Below are positions 9,967-22,368 of a stretch of 64,000 nucleotides of DNA, piece after piece. The translations under genes were made by a program, and so were the position numbers. Positions within the stretch are counted from its first letter, which is position 1. The number at the start of each line of letters is the position of its first letter. The stretch covers positions 92,057,244 to 92,121,243 of the forward strand of contig NC_052349.1 of NCBI RefSeq assembly GCF_009727055.1. Direction: 5' to 3'. Origin of the DNA: Benincasa hispida (Eukaryota; Streptophyta; Magnoliopsida; Cucurbitales; Cucurbitaceae). The notes below the pieces were generated by a model that saw only the letters and a program-made list of their open reading frames with translations, was not told the origin of the DNA and made no database searches.

Positions 9967-11840
9967 AAGTTATTTTATGTCCTAAAACTCGTATTTTGTA
10001 AATTAATAAACATATTCTGTTTTGTTTTTCGATAAAGTTGTTATTGAAATTGTAATCTTGAATCCAATAAACTAAGGTCCCGATACTATTTAATGTAGTT
10101 TGAACTTTATGTAGTGACATAAATGTGGATCAAGTTTAAATATATAGCCAAAATGGTCTATAATATATGAATAAGGTTGGACGCGGGACACTACGGATGC
10201 GGCCCATTTTGAAGTTAGTACAAACGATGTGATCCTGAATCGTTCATATAGAGATATGAAAGTGGGAGCGTCCTATGTAAAGAGTTTACATAAGACTGAA
10301 TCATGAAATAGTCACTTCTTACATTCTAAATACCGTTTAATGTATAAAACTGACTATTTCGTTAATTGATGACCTAGGTAACTTAATCTTAATCTTGAGT
10401 TAACTATGAACTCCTGTTCACTCGGAATTATCCTTAGATCTGCATAGGTGAGGGCAGCTCATTATCGCTGGTCCAATAAGCCTTCCATTTTAGGGGTAAG
10501 ATCAGGTGGATAGCTGGGAACATAGGGTGCAAGACGGAATTCACTCATACTCGTTATAGGGATAGTAAATAGGTTGTTCCCTTTAGTACTGAATCCAGGT
10601 CTTGAACAAGGGGCCTCATCCTCTCCTTGGCCCGAGAGGGGTTCGATTTATAGATTGGACCTTAAACTAATTGTTCATTAGAGGATCAGTGGAACTTAAG
10701 GAACAAGATATAGTCTTGGGGGTAAAACGGTTTTTATGACCCAGCCGAGATTACGAACAACCTGTGAAGGATTAGCTTACTAATCATGGTTATATCAAAT
10801 GAACACAAATATATCTATAGTGAAGGGAGTGCAACTACGGGACTATAGTGGAATGACCCGTTAGTTAACGAATGTTGATTAGCTCCGTCTAAAAGAGTTT
10901 TAGCCACCTAATCTCGGATCATTGGAGCCCATGATCTATAGGTCCATTAGTTTCCCCTACTAGTTCATATGGAATAAACTTAGAATAGTGTGATAGAATA
11001 ATTCGAATTGTTCGAATTAGGTGAAGAGAGAGAAACCGACAAGTATATGTGATATAGTGGTCGGTTTTTCAGTTTAGAGATACAATTTTAATATTTAAAT
11101 GTGATTTAAATATCAAGAATATGAATACGTTCCTATTTAAAGCTCGGAAATAATGGAAATGGTCAAAGATGTAAAAAGTCAAAGAATTGACTTTTGACTT
11201 TGAAAAATCAAACTTTGATCAACCATATATTCAAATGTGATTTGAATTTCGAGAAAATGGATGCGTATTCATGCTCGGGAGGTCAAAATTAGTCAACATG
11301 AAAAAAATCATAAAAAGTCAAAATATAATGTTGACTTTTTGGTCAAAGTTTGACTTTGACCAAATGACTATATTGCGCTTTGACTAAAGTTAGTGGGAAA
11401 ATCCAAACATTTGTTGGATAATTCCACTAACAAAATAGTGGACTAGGTGTTGGCTTATAGTGGAGAATTAAGTCTACTAAGATAGTGAATTATAGGTGTT
11501 GGGTTTTTATGGATTTGTTTCATGCAAATGTTAGCATGGTTTTTTTCTATAAAATGGGCTTTTGAATTTGAATTAAAGACTTTTGTCATTTTTTGTCAAA
11601 ATAGTTTTCAAAAGTTGGGCTGAAAAAAAACTCTTTTCTTTGAGTGAAGTTCAAAAAAGAAAACCCAAACCAAAAGAAAATCCATTTCTTTTTCCATCTC
11701 TTTCTCTTTCTCGGTTTTCTTCATCCATCGGGTCCCACAACCCGGTTCTGAGTCCAGAGGATAGTAGGTCAACTCTAGTGGTAGTCCAGAAGAGTTTGGG
11801 TCGAGATTTAACAAGGAAAAGCGGTTTTCGGGAGCTTCAA
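9967..11840 (+). repeat. decayed copia LTR related to the B-E family
   Basis: From the start (ATGTCCTAAAACTCGTATTTTGTA, cf. ATGCCCTAAAGTCTCGTATCCTGTA in the E LTR) to about 10975 the sequence follows the LTRs of elements B-E block by block. Shared blocks include the CCAAAATGGTCTRTARTATATG stretch, the GTCCTATRTAAAGAGTTT stretch, GGCCCGAGAGGGGTT and the GTGGAATGACC region. Beyond 11000 it diverges. GGGAGCTTCA at 11830-11839 resembles the LTR terminus GGGATCCTTCA. No internal domain follows, so this is probably an old solo LTR or fragment. The open frame 11583-11846 within it has no recognisable domain. Confidence 0.7.
11161..11385. promoter_or_regulatory. cluster of 12 W-box-like TTGAC[CT] words in decayed LTR
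   Basis: TTGAC[CT] occurs on either strand at 11161, 11177, 11187, 11194, 11281, 11291, 11316, 11331, 11341, 11350, 11356 and 11380: 12 in 225 bp, where about 0.2 would be expected in random sequence. TTGAC[CT] is the core bound by plant WRKY factors. Regulatory use is inferred only. Confidence 0.6.
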
Positions 11841-11959
11841 AGGTAATTTTTTAATTACTGTTTTTTCCTTCAAATTACATGCTAATTTCCTTTTAATTAA
11901 AAACAATTAAAGTGTAATTAGGTCATTTTTCCATTGCGTATGTCTCGTGTTCCATCAGT

Positions 11960-12350
11960 ATCAAATTAAACCCTAAATTAATAATTGTATCAATTTAAAT
12001 TCTGAACTTTGAGTATTCAATTTAAACCTAAAACCAATAATTGTATCAATTTAAATCTTGAACTATAATATGTGTATCAATTTAAACCCCAAACCTTCAT
12101 AATTGTATCAACTTAAACCCTCCATTATATTTTATTGGACGATACACTTATGAAAGTTTAGAGTTTAAATTGATACATTTATGAAAGTCTAGAGTTTAGA
12201 TTGATACGTTTACGAAAGTTCGGGGTTGAAATTGATACAATTCCAAAAAATTAGGGTTTAAACTGATATAGGATTTAAATTGATACAATTCTTAATTTAG
12301 GGTTTAAGTTGATATAACTCCCAAAGTTTAGGGATATAAATTGATATTTG
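11960..12350. repeat. inverted arrays of degenerate TATCAATTTAAACCC repeats
   Basis: Left of about 12130 the unit TGTATCAATTTAAAYCC recurs at intervals of 40-60 bp. Right of it the complement (GGGTTTAAATTGATAC type) recurs with similar spacing. Together they form a foldback-like block of about 390 bp. No coding capacity or target duplication was recognised. Confidence 0.6.
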
Positions 12351-12396
12351 TCCTTTATTTTAAAAAGAATTAAAATTAGAGCATTCTCATACCTTA

Positions 12397-12422
12397 AAAT
12401 AATAATAATAATAATAATAATA
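12397..12422. repeat. (AAT)n microsatellite
   Basis: About eight AAT units follow each other without interruption. Confidence 0.9.
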
Positions 12423-12539
12423 AAACCAATAGATCCTTTGTCTTGATCCTTTGATCCTTTCTCAAATTTTCCCATACCTCAGACCGATAACCTCTCTCTT
12501 GCTTCCTTAAACTTCATTTTCCAGTCACATGTTATTTTT

Positions 12540-12965
12540 ATGTTTGATTGTTGTATTTTTCGTTGAATGTGTTAAATTCTTGGTGTTTTATGTTGGATTA
12601 TTAGTATTAGTTTAGTATTTATTGATTATTTTAGTTTTAATTTAGGATTTGTTGGATTATATTAATATTGATTTAGTATTGGTTGAATTTTTTTAGTATA
12701 AGTGAGGCTTTGCTTGATCATATTTGTACTAAATTAGATGTGTTGAAGTTGCCAGAATAAATTTAGGGTTTGATGGATTATTAGTATTAATTTAGTATTT
12801 GATGAACTTTTAACCATTAGTTTGTGGTTGTTGAACTATTATGATTAATATAGTTTTTTTGAAATAATTTTTTAGTATTAGTTTAGGGTTTAATGGGTTA
12901 TTAGTATTAATTTAGTATTGGATGCATTTTTAGCATTAACTTAGTGTTTGATGTATTTTTTTAAT
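12540..12965. repeat. degenerate minisatellite-like block
   Basis: Irregular copies of TTAGTATTARTTTAGTATTTGATG recur every 50-70 bp (for example near 12600, 12665, 12780, 12870 and 12900). Copies are too diverged for a clean period. Confidence 0.55.
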
Positions 12966-13047
12966 TGCAAACTAGATTAATCAAACAATTTCTATTTTAA
13001 GATTATTAGTGTACAATAATTATGGTCAGCGACTTTCTAAACAACTA

Positions 13048-13378
13048 GGAAGTACAGATACTCCTAATTGTGTAGAGAATCGGTATCAGATACAGATACG
13101 ATATGGATACGTCCAGATACGTGTCTGATACGTGATTTGAAGTATCTGATTTTTTTATTTTTATTTTTTATTTTTAGATACGCGTATCTGGTTCCAGATA
13201 CGTGAAGGGAATACGTGGGACAATTTTTTAAACATAATTAAATCTACATTCTTCCTTTCTCTTTCACTCATGATTTCCCCTTCATCCACAACTTCATCCT
13301 TCAATCTTCATATTTAACGTATCTTTGACGTATCCGTATCTATATCGTATCGTATCCGTATCTGTGTCTGTGCTTCTT
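13048..13378. mobile_element. short inverted-repeat element related to the 19.9-kb hAT-like element
   Basis: The left end carries GAAGTACAGATAC and the right end GTGTCTGTGCTTC, matching the terminal repeats of the element at 19920-20571. Both interiors are rich in GATACG/CGTATC words. No clear target duplication was seen here, so the boundaries are approximate. Confidence 0.5.
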
Positions 13379-13879
13379 AGCTAAGCACTATAAAAGCAAC
13401 CTATGCTTTTAGTATTAAATCATTCTAATTTGAAGTGATAGTATGAACACTATGTCAGTTGAGCTACGCTCTTGTTGGCTAATTTGAAATTTGAAACATT
13501 TTAAACTTGGTATAATAGCTCAATTATATGAGTGATATAATGCTTTGAGAGAGTTATCTTATAATTAGAGTCAATGAGAGATTTCTATGTGGTTGTAATA
13601 ATTTTTAGGGAAAATTTTTTTGTCCATGGCTTTTTATTCTGTTTGAAATTTTTCCATGTCAATTATTGTGTTTCCAATTTTATTGCATTCGTTTAATTTT
13701 TCAATTATTTTTCTACTTATTCCTACGGTAGTATTGAGATTTTTTTCCAACCGAAGAGGAAGAAGAAGAGAAGAGAGTTGATGGAAGAGGGAGAAGATTA
13801 TTATTATTATTTAATTGTTTTTAAATTCAAAATGATACACCATTTTTTAAAATTATAAAGAAAATATTTTTAAGTCTTA

Positions 13880-16440
13880 AGGACCTTTTAAACTTGGGGA
13901 ATTGGAGCGTATGATACATTCTATGTTTTGGTTTTGAAAAATGACAAAACCGGCCAATAATAAGATTTATGGAAATTCACATGACATGCACATGGCCATA
14001 AATTTTCAAATCCATGTTTTACCCTTGTTTAGTTTGTAGCTTTTGTTATTCTAACACAACAAATACATGGTAAGTGTAGGAACATAAAAAATGACCGATT
14101 CGGTATATCGGGTAATTGCTGATGCGTCAGTTCTCCACTTTCCCTATCATCGATTCATTTGAAAAACTGAAAAAACAGCCTTCCTTAAAATAATCGTCAT
14201 TCCTATCCTGAATTTCTTCACGTAGCAAATGTTTCAATGCAAATTTTATTATTAATTTAGATTCTGTTTAACCACTTTTCGAATTAATCACACTTGAATT
14301 AAATATGTAAATTATTCTACCAAATTTATATCTTAAATATCCATATATTATCAAATTTCATTTATCTAATCAAATTTAAATTTATTCAAATGTTTAAATT
14401 ATTTTTCATTACTTTATACATATTCTTAATAAATTAATCGAATATTTTTCCTTTTTTTTGCGGGTTTCAATTTTTTTGTATATGTTATTAGATTCAATTG
14501 TTCATATCTCATATTTGGTCCCTATATTAACTAACATTTTGATGTTATTTGACTTGCCCTTAATGTAAGTGGAGAGCTTGATTAATATCCGGATAGAAAT
14601 ACAATGTACTTGGAAAGCTTGATTAATGATCAAATAAATCATATTATAATCTAACAGATCCAATTTCACAATTGAAAATATGAAGGAAAAAAAGATCAAA
14701 TTAACAATATGTATAAATAATGAAAAAAAATATTTAGATATAATTGAATTTGTGACAAACATTAAAAAAAAATTGAAAGTTAGTTGGATAAAATCAAATT
14801 TGATAATAAAAGATGAATTCAAATATAAATTCAAGAGAAAAATCAGGAATTTTTTGTTTATTGTAATTAATTCGATAAGTTAGATAAAATTTAATTTGAT
14901 AATAAAATATAAATTCAAATATAATTCGAAGAAGAAAGGTCGGGGAGTTCATTTATTTACAATTATTGTGTGTTCATAATTCCATTTTCATTTATGCTTT
15001 AAACAATTACAATATATTTATAACTCCACCAATCATAAAACTTACGAAAGAAGTCTAACTCGTTGTAGAAACATAACAAAAACAGCGAGATTACAAAAGT
15101 GAATACTTATTTGTTTGTCAAAAAGATAAATTAATGGCATAATAATATAATAAGATGATAATGAATGGTGATTAAAAAAAATACAAAAAATGATCAAATT
15201 TAAATGAAATATACAGTTTGTTAGACGATGATATGTATAAAATATTAAGTAAAATCTTAATCACGATAAAAAAAATAATTTGAATTTAAAATAATAAAAA
15301 TAAATAAAATAATGTAAAATCTAAATATATATTATAAATTAAAATCAAAATGGTGATAAACAAATTAAAGATGGATTAACTCTGAATATTTTCGAAAAAT
15401 TGTTAAATCAAATAAAAATAGATAACTAATTTGAATCAATTACAGAGAGAAAATTAGGAAAAAAATTGGCTTATTTTAAATCATTTCGGGAAGTAGTTAT
15501 CAAAATTTAATTTAAATATTAAAAATAAATTCAAATTCCAAAAGAGTGCGAAAATTATGAAATGACGCTCATTTTTCAATTTTGAAATTGGATCTATTAG
15601 ATTATAATATGATTAATTTAGTTATTAACCCCCTCCAATTACATTATATTTATATCCTAGTTATTAATCAAGCTCTCCACTTATATTGTATTTATATCTT
15701 GATTATAAATAAAGCTCTACACTTACTATATATTTAATATTTTGAACATACGAACCAACTAAGAGCAAGTCAAGTATTATCAAAACATCAGCTAAAGTAA
15801 TGAATAAATAAGAAATATGTACAGTTGAATCTAATAACATATACAAAACAATTTAAACCTTAAAAAAATGGTTGAAATCTTGTTAATTTTATTAAGGATG
15901 TGTATAAAATAATGAAAAACAATTCAAACATTTGAATAAATTTAAATTTTGATTAGATAAATGAAATTTGATAATATATGGATATTTAAAATATAAATCT
16001 GGTAGAAAAATCTAGATATTTAATTCAAGTGAGATTAATTCGAAAAGTGGTTAAACATAATCTAAATTAATAATAAAATCTTCATTGATTAGCTAGGTGA
16101 GAAAAATCAGGAATGATGGTTATTTTGAGGAAAGCAGTTATTTTAAAATTTTCAAATGAATTGATTAGAGGGAAAGTGAAGAACTAATGCATTACCAATT
16201 ACCCGATATACAGAACTCGTCATTGTTATGTTTCTACACTTACCATGTATTTGTAGTTTCATCAATAATAAAAGCTACAAACTAAACAAGGGTAAAATAG
16301 GGATTTGAAAATTCGTGGCCATCTGTATGTCATGTGAGTTTTCATAAATCTTATTATTTATCGGTTTTGCCATTTTTCAAAACCAAACCTTAAAATTTGT
16401 CATATGCTCAAATTCCCCATTTACATTACTTTTTTTAGGA
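13880..16440. mobile_element. 2.5-kb element with about 0.8-kb inverted arms
   Basis: The arms (about 13880-14685 and 15565-16440) are reverse complements along nearly their whole length. Landmarks found in both orientations are TTTGGTTTTGAAAAATGRC near the outer ends, CCCTTGTTTAGTTTGTAGCTT, TATATCGGGTAATTG, CCACTTTTCGAATTAATC and ATATTATAATCTAAYAGATCC at the inner ends. A spacer of about 880 bp holds only a 96-bp tandem duplication. Non-autonomous Mutator-like or foldback elements have this shape. I see no transposase and no certain target duplication. Confidence 0.75.
14783..14975. repeat. 96-bp degenerate tandem duplication in the spacer
   Basis: 14783-14878 and 14879-14975 align through GTTRGATAAAATYAAATTTG, AATAAAADATRAATTCAAATA and a shared TTTATTKWAATTATT segment. 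The open frames here (14502-14834 on the minus strand, 14680-14883 on the plus strand) are low-complexity K/I/N-rich products of the AT bias, not genes. Confidence 0.6.
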
Positions 16441-16849
16441 CTCTTTCTCAACCTCATGTGTGTGATCGTTCATTTAGCAATTATTTCTTGAATTCTATCG
16501 TTTTGGCTAGCTTTTGACGATCACTTTTACCAGGCTGCCGACCTTCTTCGCTCGAACACATGTTTCTTTCTTTTGTTTCTACTTTTAATATTGTTTTCAA
16601 CAATGATGTTCTAGGATTGATAGTATTTAAAATTGGCTTTCAAGAACCCATGAACAAAATGGTCACATGAAATGAAAACGATGAAACTCCCAATAACTGG
16701 TTTGATGTCACACAATTATATTTCTAATAGTCACATCATTTCAAATACTCACTTACCAACAACAACTCCACCAGTACAATCAACTTTTCTCTTTCCCACC
16801 TTAGAGGAAGTCCATCGTTGTAGACATTGATAGCTCTCAAAAAGAGCTA

Positions 16850-18330
16850 TATTTCATTACTTAATTTAGGCTCGTTAAGGGATTTTATGGGTTAATTATC
16901 TTATTTTGTAGGTATCGAGCAATCAAGAGATATAATTAGAGATTTGACGAGAAACAAAGTTAATTTGAAGCAATTTGGAGGTGATTTGAGCATCTAAACT
17001 TCAAAAGAATTGAAATGACTAAACTACCCCTGTTAGAGTGTCGTAACGCTCGCGCAACACTGAGCGGTAGAAGCTGGGGATGCAGGGCAGCGTTGCAACG
17101 CTACCCTTGATGTTGCAACATTGCGATGATTAATGAAACGCCAGCGTTTGCACGCACGCGTCTGTCGCAAAAGAGAGTCCCATCACCATTGCAATGCATG
17201 CCTGACGCTTGAGGCTGAATCGGTAAGAGCGTTGTAAAACTCTCACTAGTATTGCAACGTTGCGACCAATTTTATAAATACTCTCTTCGATTTTTAGGTT
17301 TAAAGGATGCTGAATTTCATGGAGGTCGAGGAGAGGTCTAGTTTTCTTCTTTTCCCTTTGTATTTTCCATATCAATAGGTTATATTTATGTTTTATTTTG
17401 GATTGTAAGCATGGATTGGGTTGTATCTCATGGGTTTGTCTATGGATTTTTTAGATAAATTCCATCTAGTTTCTTGGATCAAGTATTTGATGTTAATTTC
17501 TTGAGTTCTCTACTCTCAATTGATGTTTTGCATTCTTAATTATGTCTATTTTGAATTTTCTTTAATTCCTAAATGCATGATTTTGAGACTGACTTTTCAT
17601 GCATAATCGTGCAGGCTAATTGATTCTTAGTTCGTCACAATTTTGCATGAATATCTTGTTAAATTTATTTTTGCATAAGAACGTCTAGCTAAGATCATCT
17701 AAATAACAATAGTTAATTAGGCATTTGTTGGTTATTTCTAGAATATACTAATTGCTAGGTCCAAAGATAAAATTGGTTAATTGAATATGGTTTTCTTGAT
17801 AGTTTATCGACATAATTGAATCCTAAATTGTAATGCATGTGTTTTTAGTTCTATATGACCGTTATCAAACCCAATAGAATTTAGAAGCATGTAAATTAAT
17901 TAAGGTATGACCTTTTCGACCTTAATTAATAATTAGGACGCTTTCTTGGTTAGATTCATGCTAGTTCTAGTTAGATTGAATTGAGCGAGTAGTTATGCAT
18001 GCATAATTCGATTGTATAATTAATTGGCAGAAAACAATGATTGAAATTGCATTGAATGTCTATCTTGATCTGAAAACTAGATGACCCAACCCTTGTTTAT
18101 GTTTATCCCTTACAATTTAATTTTCTGCATGTTTTCAAATTAATAAAAAATAAAAATCCCAGTTTTACTGCTTTTTCACATTCAAATTTAACTAATGAGA
18201 GATTTAATTCTTGGCTTCTCTATAATTCGTGAGTAGTTCGATGTAATTATAAATTTTCTTTTGTTTCAAAATTCTTTTGGAGGCGTCACCATAAACTTTT
18301 CCTCCGAACAAACATTCATAAGTTTTTAAT
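16850..18330 (+). repeat. probable decayed Ty3/gypsy-type LTR
   Basis: This block is richer in CG than its surroundings. A repeated GCGTTGCAACGCT-like motif (17040-17265) lies just upstream of a TATA box, TATAAATA at 17273-17280, followed by about 1 kb of T-rich R/U5-like sequence with ATGCATGCATAATTCG. That layout fits a plant Ty3 LTR on the + strand. Clean termini, primer site and coding region were not found. 16441-16850, just upstream, shows nothing recognisable. Confidence 0.4.
17273..17280 (+). promoter_or_regulatory. TATA box of probable LTR
   Basis: TATAAATA lies directly downstream of the GCGTTGCAACGCT-type motifs. Confidence 0.45.
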
Positions 18331-19104
18331 GACCTCTACCACGATACACTTATTCTATAGGTGAGAGAAAGTGTTATGGACCATATTGGGTGATTTTTAA
18401 TTTTTATTTCTGGAATGTTTAAATACTGTGTATTTGTGGTTCTAGAATGTTTAGGTAGAGTGTATTTGTTGTATTCATGTTATTTTTTAAACAGCATATC
18501 TTTGTATTCTCATTTGTACTTAGCTTTGTTGTTTTAGGATAGTTTTGTCATTTACTAATTAGTATTTTCTAGTATATAAATTCGTTTTGCTATTTATATA
18601 ACTTGAAAACATTTTTGCTATTTTTTCCAAATGAAACATTGTTATTTCTCCTGCCAGCCCTTTAAACTTATTCTAAAAAATTTGATGAGTAAAAGGCCCA
18701 TTTTAAAATCTTAGAGACCAGACACGCTTATATATAAAATTTTAGAAATTAAAAAACATAAATTTTCCTTTATAAAAAGTTAACCAAATAACTAAAATGA
18801 TTATAATTAATGTCAAGATTCTTGGGCTAAAGTAGTTAAAAATAGTTGAAAATATCTAAACAAAAATGAAATTATATACAAAAGCTAAGGTTAGGGCCCA
18901 AATAAAATATAAAGAATATTTTTTTTTCACAAAATATAAAGAATAATTTGAACATGAAAGGAGAACAAAGAAACAATATTGTGTCATCACTTTTTGTTTA
19001 ATATATGCTTTTGAGGCTTGATTAATTCAAACTATGATTCTCTCATGTATTGGACGAATGGAACAAGTATGAGACTGAAGATTCAAATAGATAATGCTTC
19101 AATT
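18331..19104. other. AT-rich sequence without recognised features
   Basis: No gene is visible. A TATATAAA-like motif near 18574 and a short imperfect duplication (TCTGGAATGTTTAAATACTG and TCTAGAATGTTTAGGTAGAG, 18408-18465) could be old LTR sequence, but no termini were found. Confidence 0.5.
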
Positions 19105-19485
19105 AGTTAATTTTATACCCTCAAATATCATTTTCGTCATTATATATTTTTAAATCGTTTCAATTTGAGTCTCTACATTCTTAAATGTGTCCAATTTTAG
19201 TAGGCATATTTTGAAGAAGTGTTACATTTAATCTCTATTACTCTCTGTTACTTGTTTATGACTGTTTTTTTTTTTTTTTTTGTTATTTATTAATATTTTC
19301 ATTCTAAATTTTGATAACATATTCACGTATTATATTTCATTACATGAAAATTATTATTATTTAGCCAATTTTGATTATAACTAATTTGGAGGGATTAAAT
19401 TTAAGATTTATTCAAAATACATAGACTAAAATTGGACAGTTAAAAATATAAGGACTAAAATTGAACAAATTTCAAAGTAAAAAAC
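19105..19485. repeat. foldback/MITE-like inverted repeat, copy 3
   Basis: The left arm (CCAATTTTAGTAGGCATATTTTGAA) pairs with the right arm (ATTCAAAATACATAGACTAAAATTGGAC) around an AT-rich loop that includes a T run at 19265-19282. The arm motif matches the copies at 5.9 and 6.7 kb. The stretch from 19486 to 19911 holds nothing recognised. Confidence 0.55.
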
Positions 19486-19919
19486 AAAAAATGGTGTTTA
19501 ACATTTTTTTTTTTTATTTCAAATTTCTACTCAAGTTGACAAATAACTCTTACAAATTTGAATAAGAATGCTTAAATTTGATAATACATTTTTTACCGTA
19601 TATATTTTAAATGGAAGAATCGAATCTAAACTAGTATAAACCATATGATAACTAAATATTGAAAGGCAACTTTTATGATTTAAAGTAGTTTTTTTTACCG
19701 CAACGCATATTAATTGGACATTAAAATAATCTCAAAGAGTTGGTGGGTGAACTTTTTTGCAATATAGTTTTGGGGAACTATTTTATAGGGTTGCTTTAAT
19801 AATTGAGTAGATTTCTTTTAGAATATGATATATGATATTATTGCCTATTTAAAATCATCTCTTTAACTATCATATATTAGAACAATAATATTACGACATG
19901 ATGAATAATTTGTGATTCC

Positions 19920-20571
19920 TTATGAAACGTAGACACGGATACGATTACATGATACAGATACAATCAGATACGGTGATTCGTCAATTTCTAAAAAACTAAA
20001 ATACGGATACGTCATTTTTTATATATATTTTTAATATATATATATATATATANAACAATAGCACAAAATAGAATGCAAATACTGAAATACAATACAAAAA
20101 AAAAGTAACATGTAAGATATTGAAGTACAATAGTTAATAAAATGCAATAGAAAAGTGACTCATATTACAAAGAAGAAGAAGAAGATTAGAGGGAGAAGTA
20201 TGAAGATAAACGAAGAACTTCTTCAGTGAATTGTTGAAGATATCCAAATGATTTATATTTTGGTGGATTTTGTGGGGACTCAAATGTGAAGATGAAGATT
20301 AGATTATTCTAAGTTTGGTCTTTTATTTATTTTTTTTCCTTTTAGTTTTGGACTCCAATAGTGAGCTTTTTTAAATAAGTTGCCTAGTTTTAGATTGGAA
20401 AAGATTAGAGTTGTTGTCTGTCTTGTTTCTTTAAAAAAAAAAGGTACGCGTAGAAATAGATACGTCAAATCACGTGTCAGATACGTATCTGGGAAGTATT
20501 TGGAACTATCGGTATCCGATATGTGTTTGATACGGATTCTTTGCCTCAAATGAAGTATCTGTGCTTCATAA
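19920..20571. mobile_element. non-autonomous hAT-like element, 652 bp, TSD GTGATTCC
   Basis: The terminal inverted repeats start TTATGAAACGTAGACAC on the left and TTATGAAGCACAGATAC on the right (13 of 17 identical). A perfect 8-bp direct repeat GTGATTCC flanks them (19912-19919 and 20572-20579). An 8-bp duplication points to hAT; a 9-bp Mutator duplication would need one mismatch. The interior is rich in GATACG words, and a TA microsatellite with one undetermined base sits at 20035-20053. No transposase is encoded. Confidence 0.75.
20053..20053. other. ambiguous base (N)
   Basis: A single N follows a TA microsatellite, where sequencing or assembly commonly fails. Confidence 0.95.
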
Positions 20572-21499
20572 GTGATTCCCTTTATTTCTCTCTAAAACAA
20601 GGATATGTATAATATGAATATCGGGTAGAAATCAAACCGTATAAGATGCTGTTGCTAAGCCAACCAAAAATTTTCAAGCATTTAGCTGCGTGGTTTGAAG
20701 ACCATTCTTTATGGGTGGATTCTGTTCTTCTTTTAGATTCGTTGTGTCCTTAAATTCTTTTGTTTTGTTCGTTGTACTAAAAAAAGAGCTTTTACCTGCA
20801 TGATTGTTTTACGGATACTATTATTCTTGATTGTTGCTGTTAGTGCTTGGATCTTGTTTGTATTGGGCTTCGATGTGGGCCTCTGATGGCTTTGACTTCC
20901 GACCAGCTTCTCTCTAGTCTGGTCTCGAGATATTCTGAGTTGATCTACTGATGCATTCATACCATGCGATGAAATGAATGTTGAATATTGGATTCTAACG
21001 CACTGTTTTATCTAGTTTAACTCAAGTATAAGCTCAACTAGAGTCCTGGTGAGTTCAAGGTTGAACTCAAGGATTGTTTTATTGTGAATTCCTTGACAAC
21101 TAATGCTCTGATCTTGACACAATTTGAACACTAAACAGGTGATGGATTTTGATGAGATTTACACTTCGAGTGAAACAGTGTATGCGATGAATGTGAAATT
21201 CAAATGAGAGATGGTAGGGTTGAGAAGAATATTCACTTAAAATTATAACCTATATAAATCGTGTATTCAAGCAGTACACTTAAAATTATAACCTACATTT
21301 TTCAGCTTACATAGCCACAATATCCTATTTCTAGGATGCATGCAATGAGTGTATGTTTCAAGAGATATTTCTTTATTTCTAAAGGACCTCTCTTCTTGTT
21401 TTATGGGTTCTAAATCTCTAATTCGTTCGAACATCAATTTACTTAGAATAATCTCTCGAGTTATTCAAGCATTTCAATAAGTATCACTACTATAAAACA

Positions 21500-21860
21500 G
21501 TGTTTCTTGACTTTTTAAAATGTCAAGTGTCACTTTTCTTGACATTTTAAAAAATATCAAAGAAATCAGTGTCAAGAATGTCGATTTTCTTGACGTTTTA
21601 AAAATGTCAAGAAAAGTGACACTTGACATTTGAAAAAGTCAAGAAACATTGACATTTGACATGTTTGAAGTGTCAAGAATATGAGTGTTCTTGACAAGGA
21701 AAAAATGTCAAAATTTTTTTTAACTTGACAATGATAAAAGGTCAAGATATATCCTACTTTACATGTTAGAAATGTCAAGAATACGAGAGTTCTTGACCTG
21801 TTAAAAATGTCAAGAATATTTATAATCTTGACAAGGAAAAAATGTCAAGAAATTTACTTG
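21500..21860. repeat. left subterminal repeat region of CACTA element
   Basis: More than a dozen copies of a 10-12 bp word (TTCTTGACATTTT or its complement) in both orientations. In En/Spm such subterminal words bind the element-encoded protein; that role is inferred here by family. Confidence 0.85.
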
Positions 21861-22368
21861 TGATTTTTTTAGAATATTTAGTAATGTTGACGTTTTTACC
21901 TATAATTGCTCTTGTATTTTGATCCAACGATCACATTTGGTATATATATGACATACATTCATCAATCAAATAAATAATACACACATTTTCAATCTTATAT
22001 ATCAACCAAATTTCCACCAATATCTCTTTATAAAAACTTCACTTCTTTAACATTGTCAATATTATAATCTCATAAAGTATTCATCAATCAAATAAATAAT
22101 ACACACATTGTCAATACAATCAACAACCCCCATCCCCTCTAAGAACAATTAAAAAGATTACATCTATGTCAATCCCGTATAAAGTAATCCTAGCCAAATC
22201 TCGCTCACTATGCTCCTGCCTCCACAAGGTTTCTCCACAACAATCCGGGTCCATCCACCAAGATCAGCTAAAAATAGATTAAACATTCTATATGAATTAG
22301 AAACAATCAAGAACTTTGAGATTGAAATTCTATCAGAATAAGCATATCAGAAACAAAGTTATGACAGT

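Noticed and set aside
11583..11846. 87-codon open frame at 11.6 kb
   Set aside because: Sits in the decayed copia LTR, with low-complexity K/P/S composition and no recognisable family.
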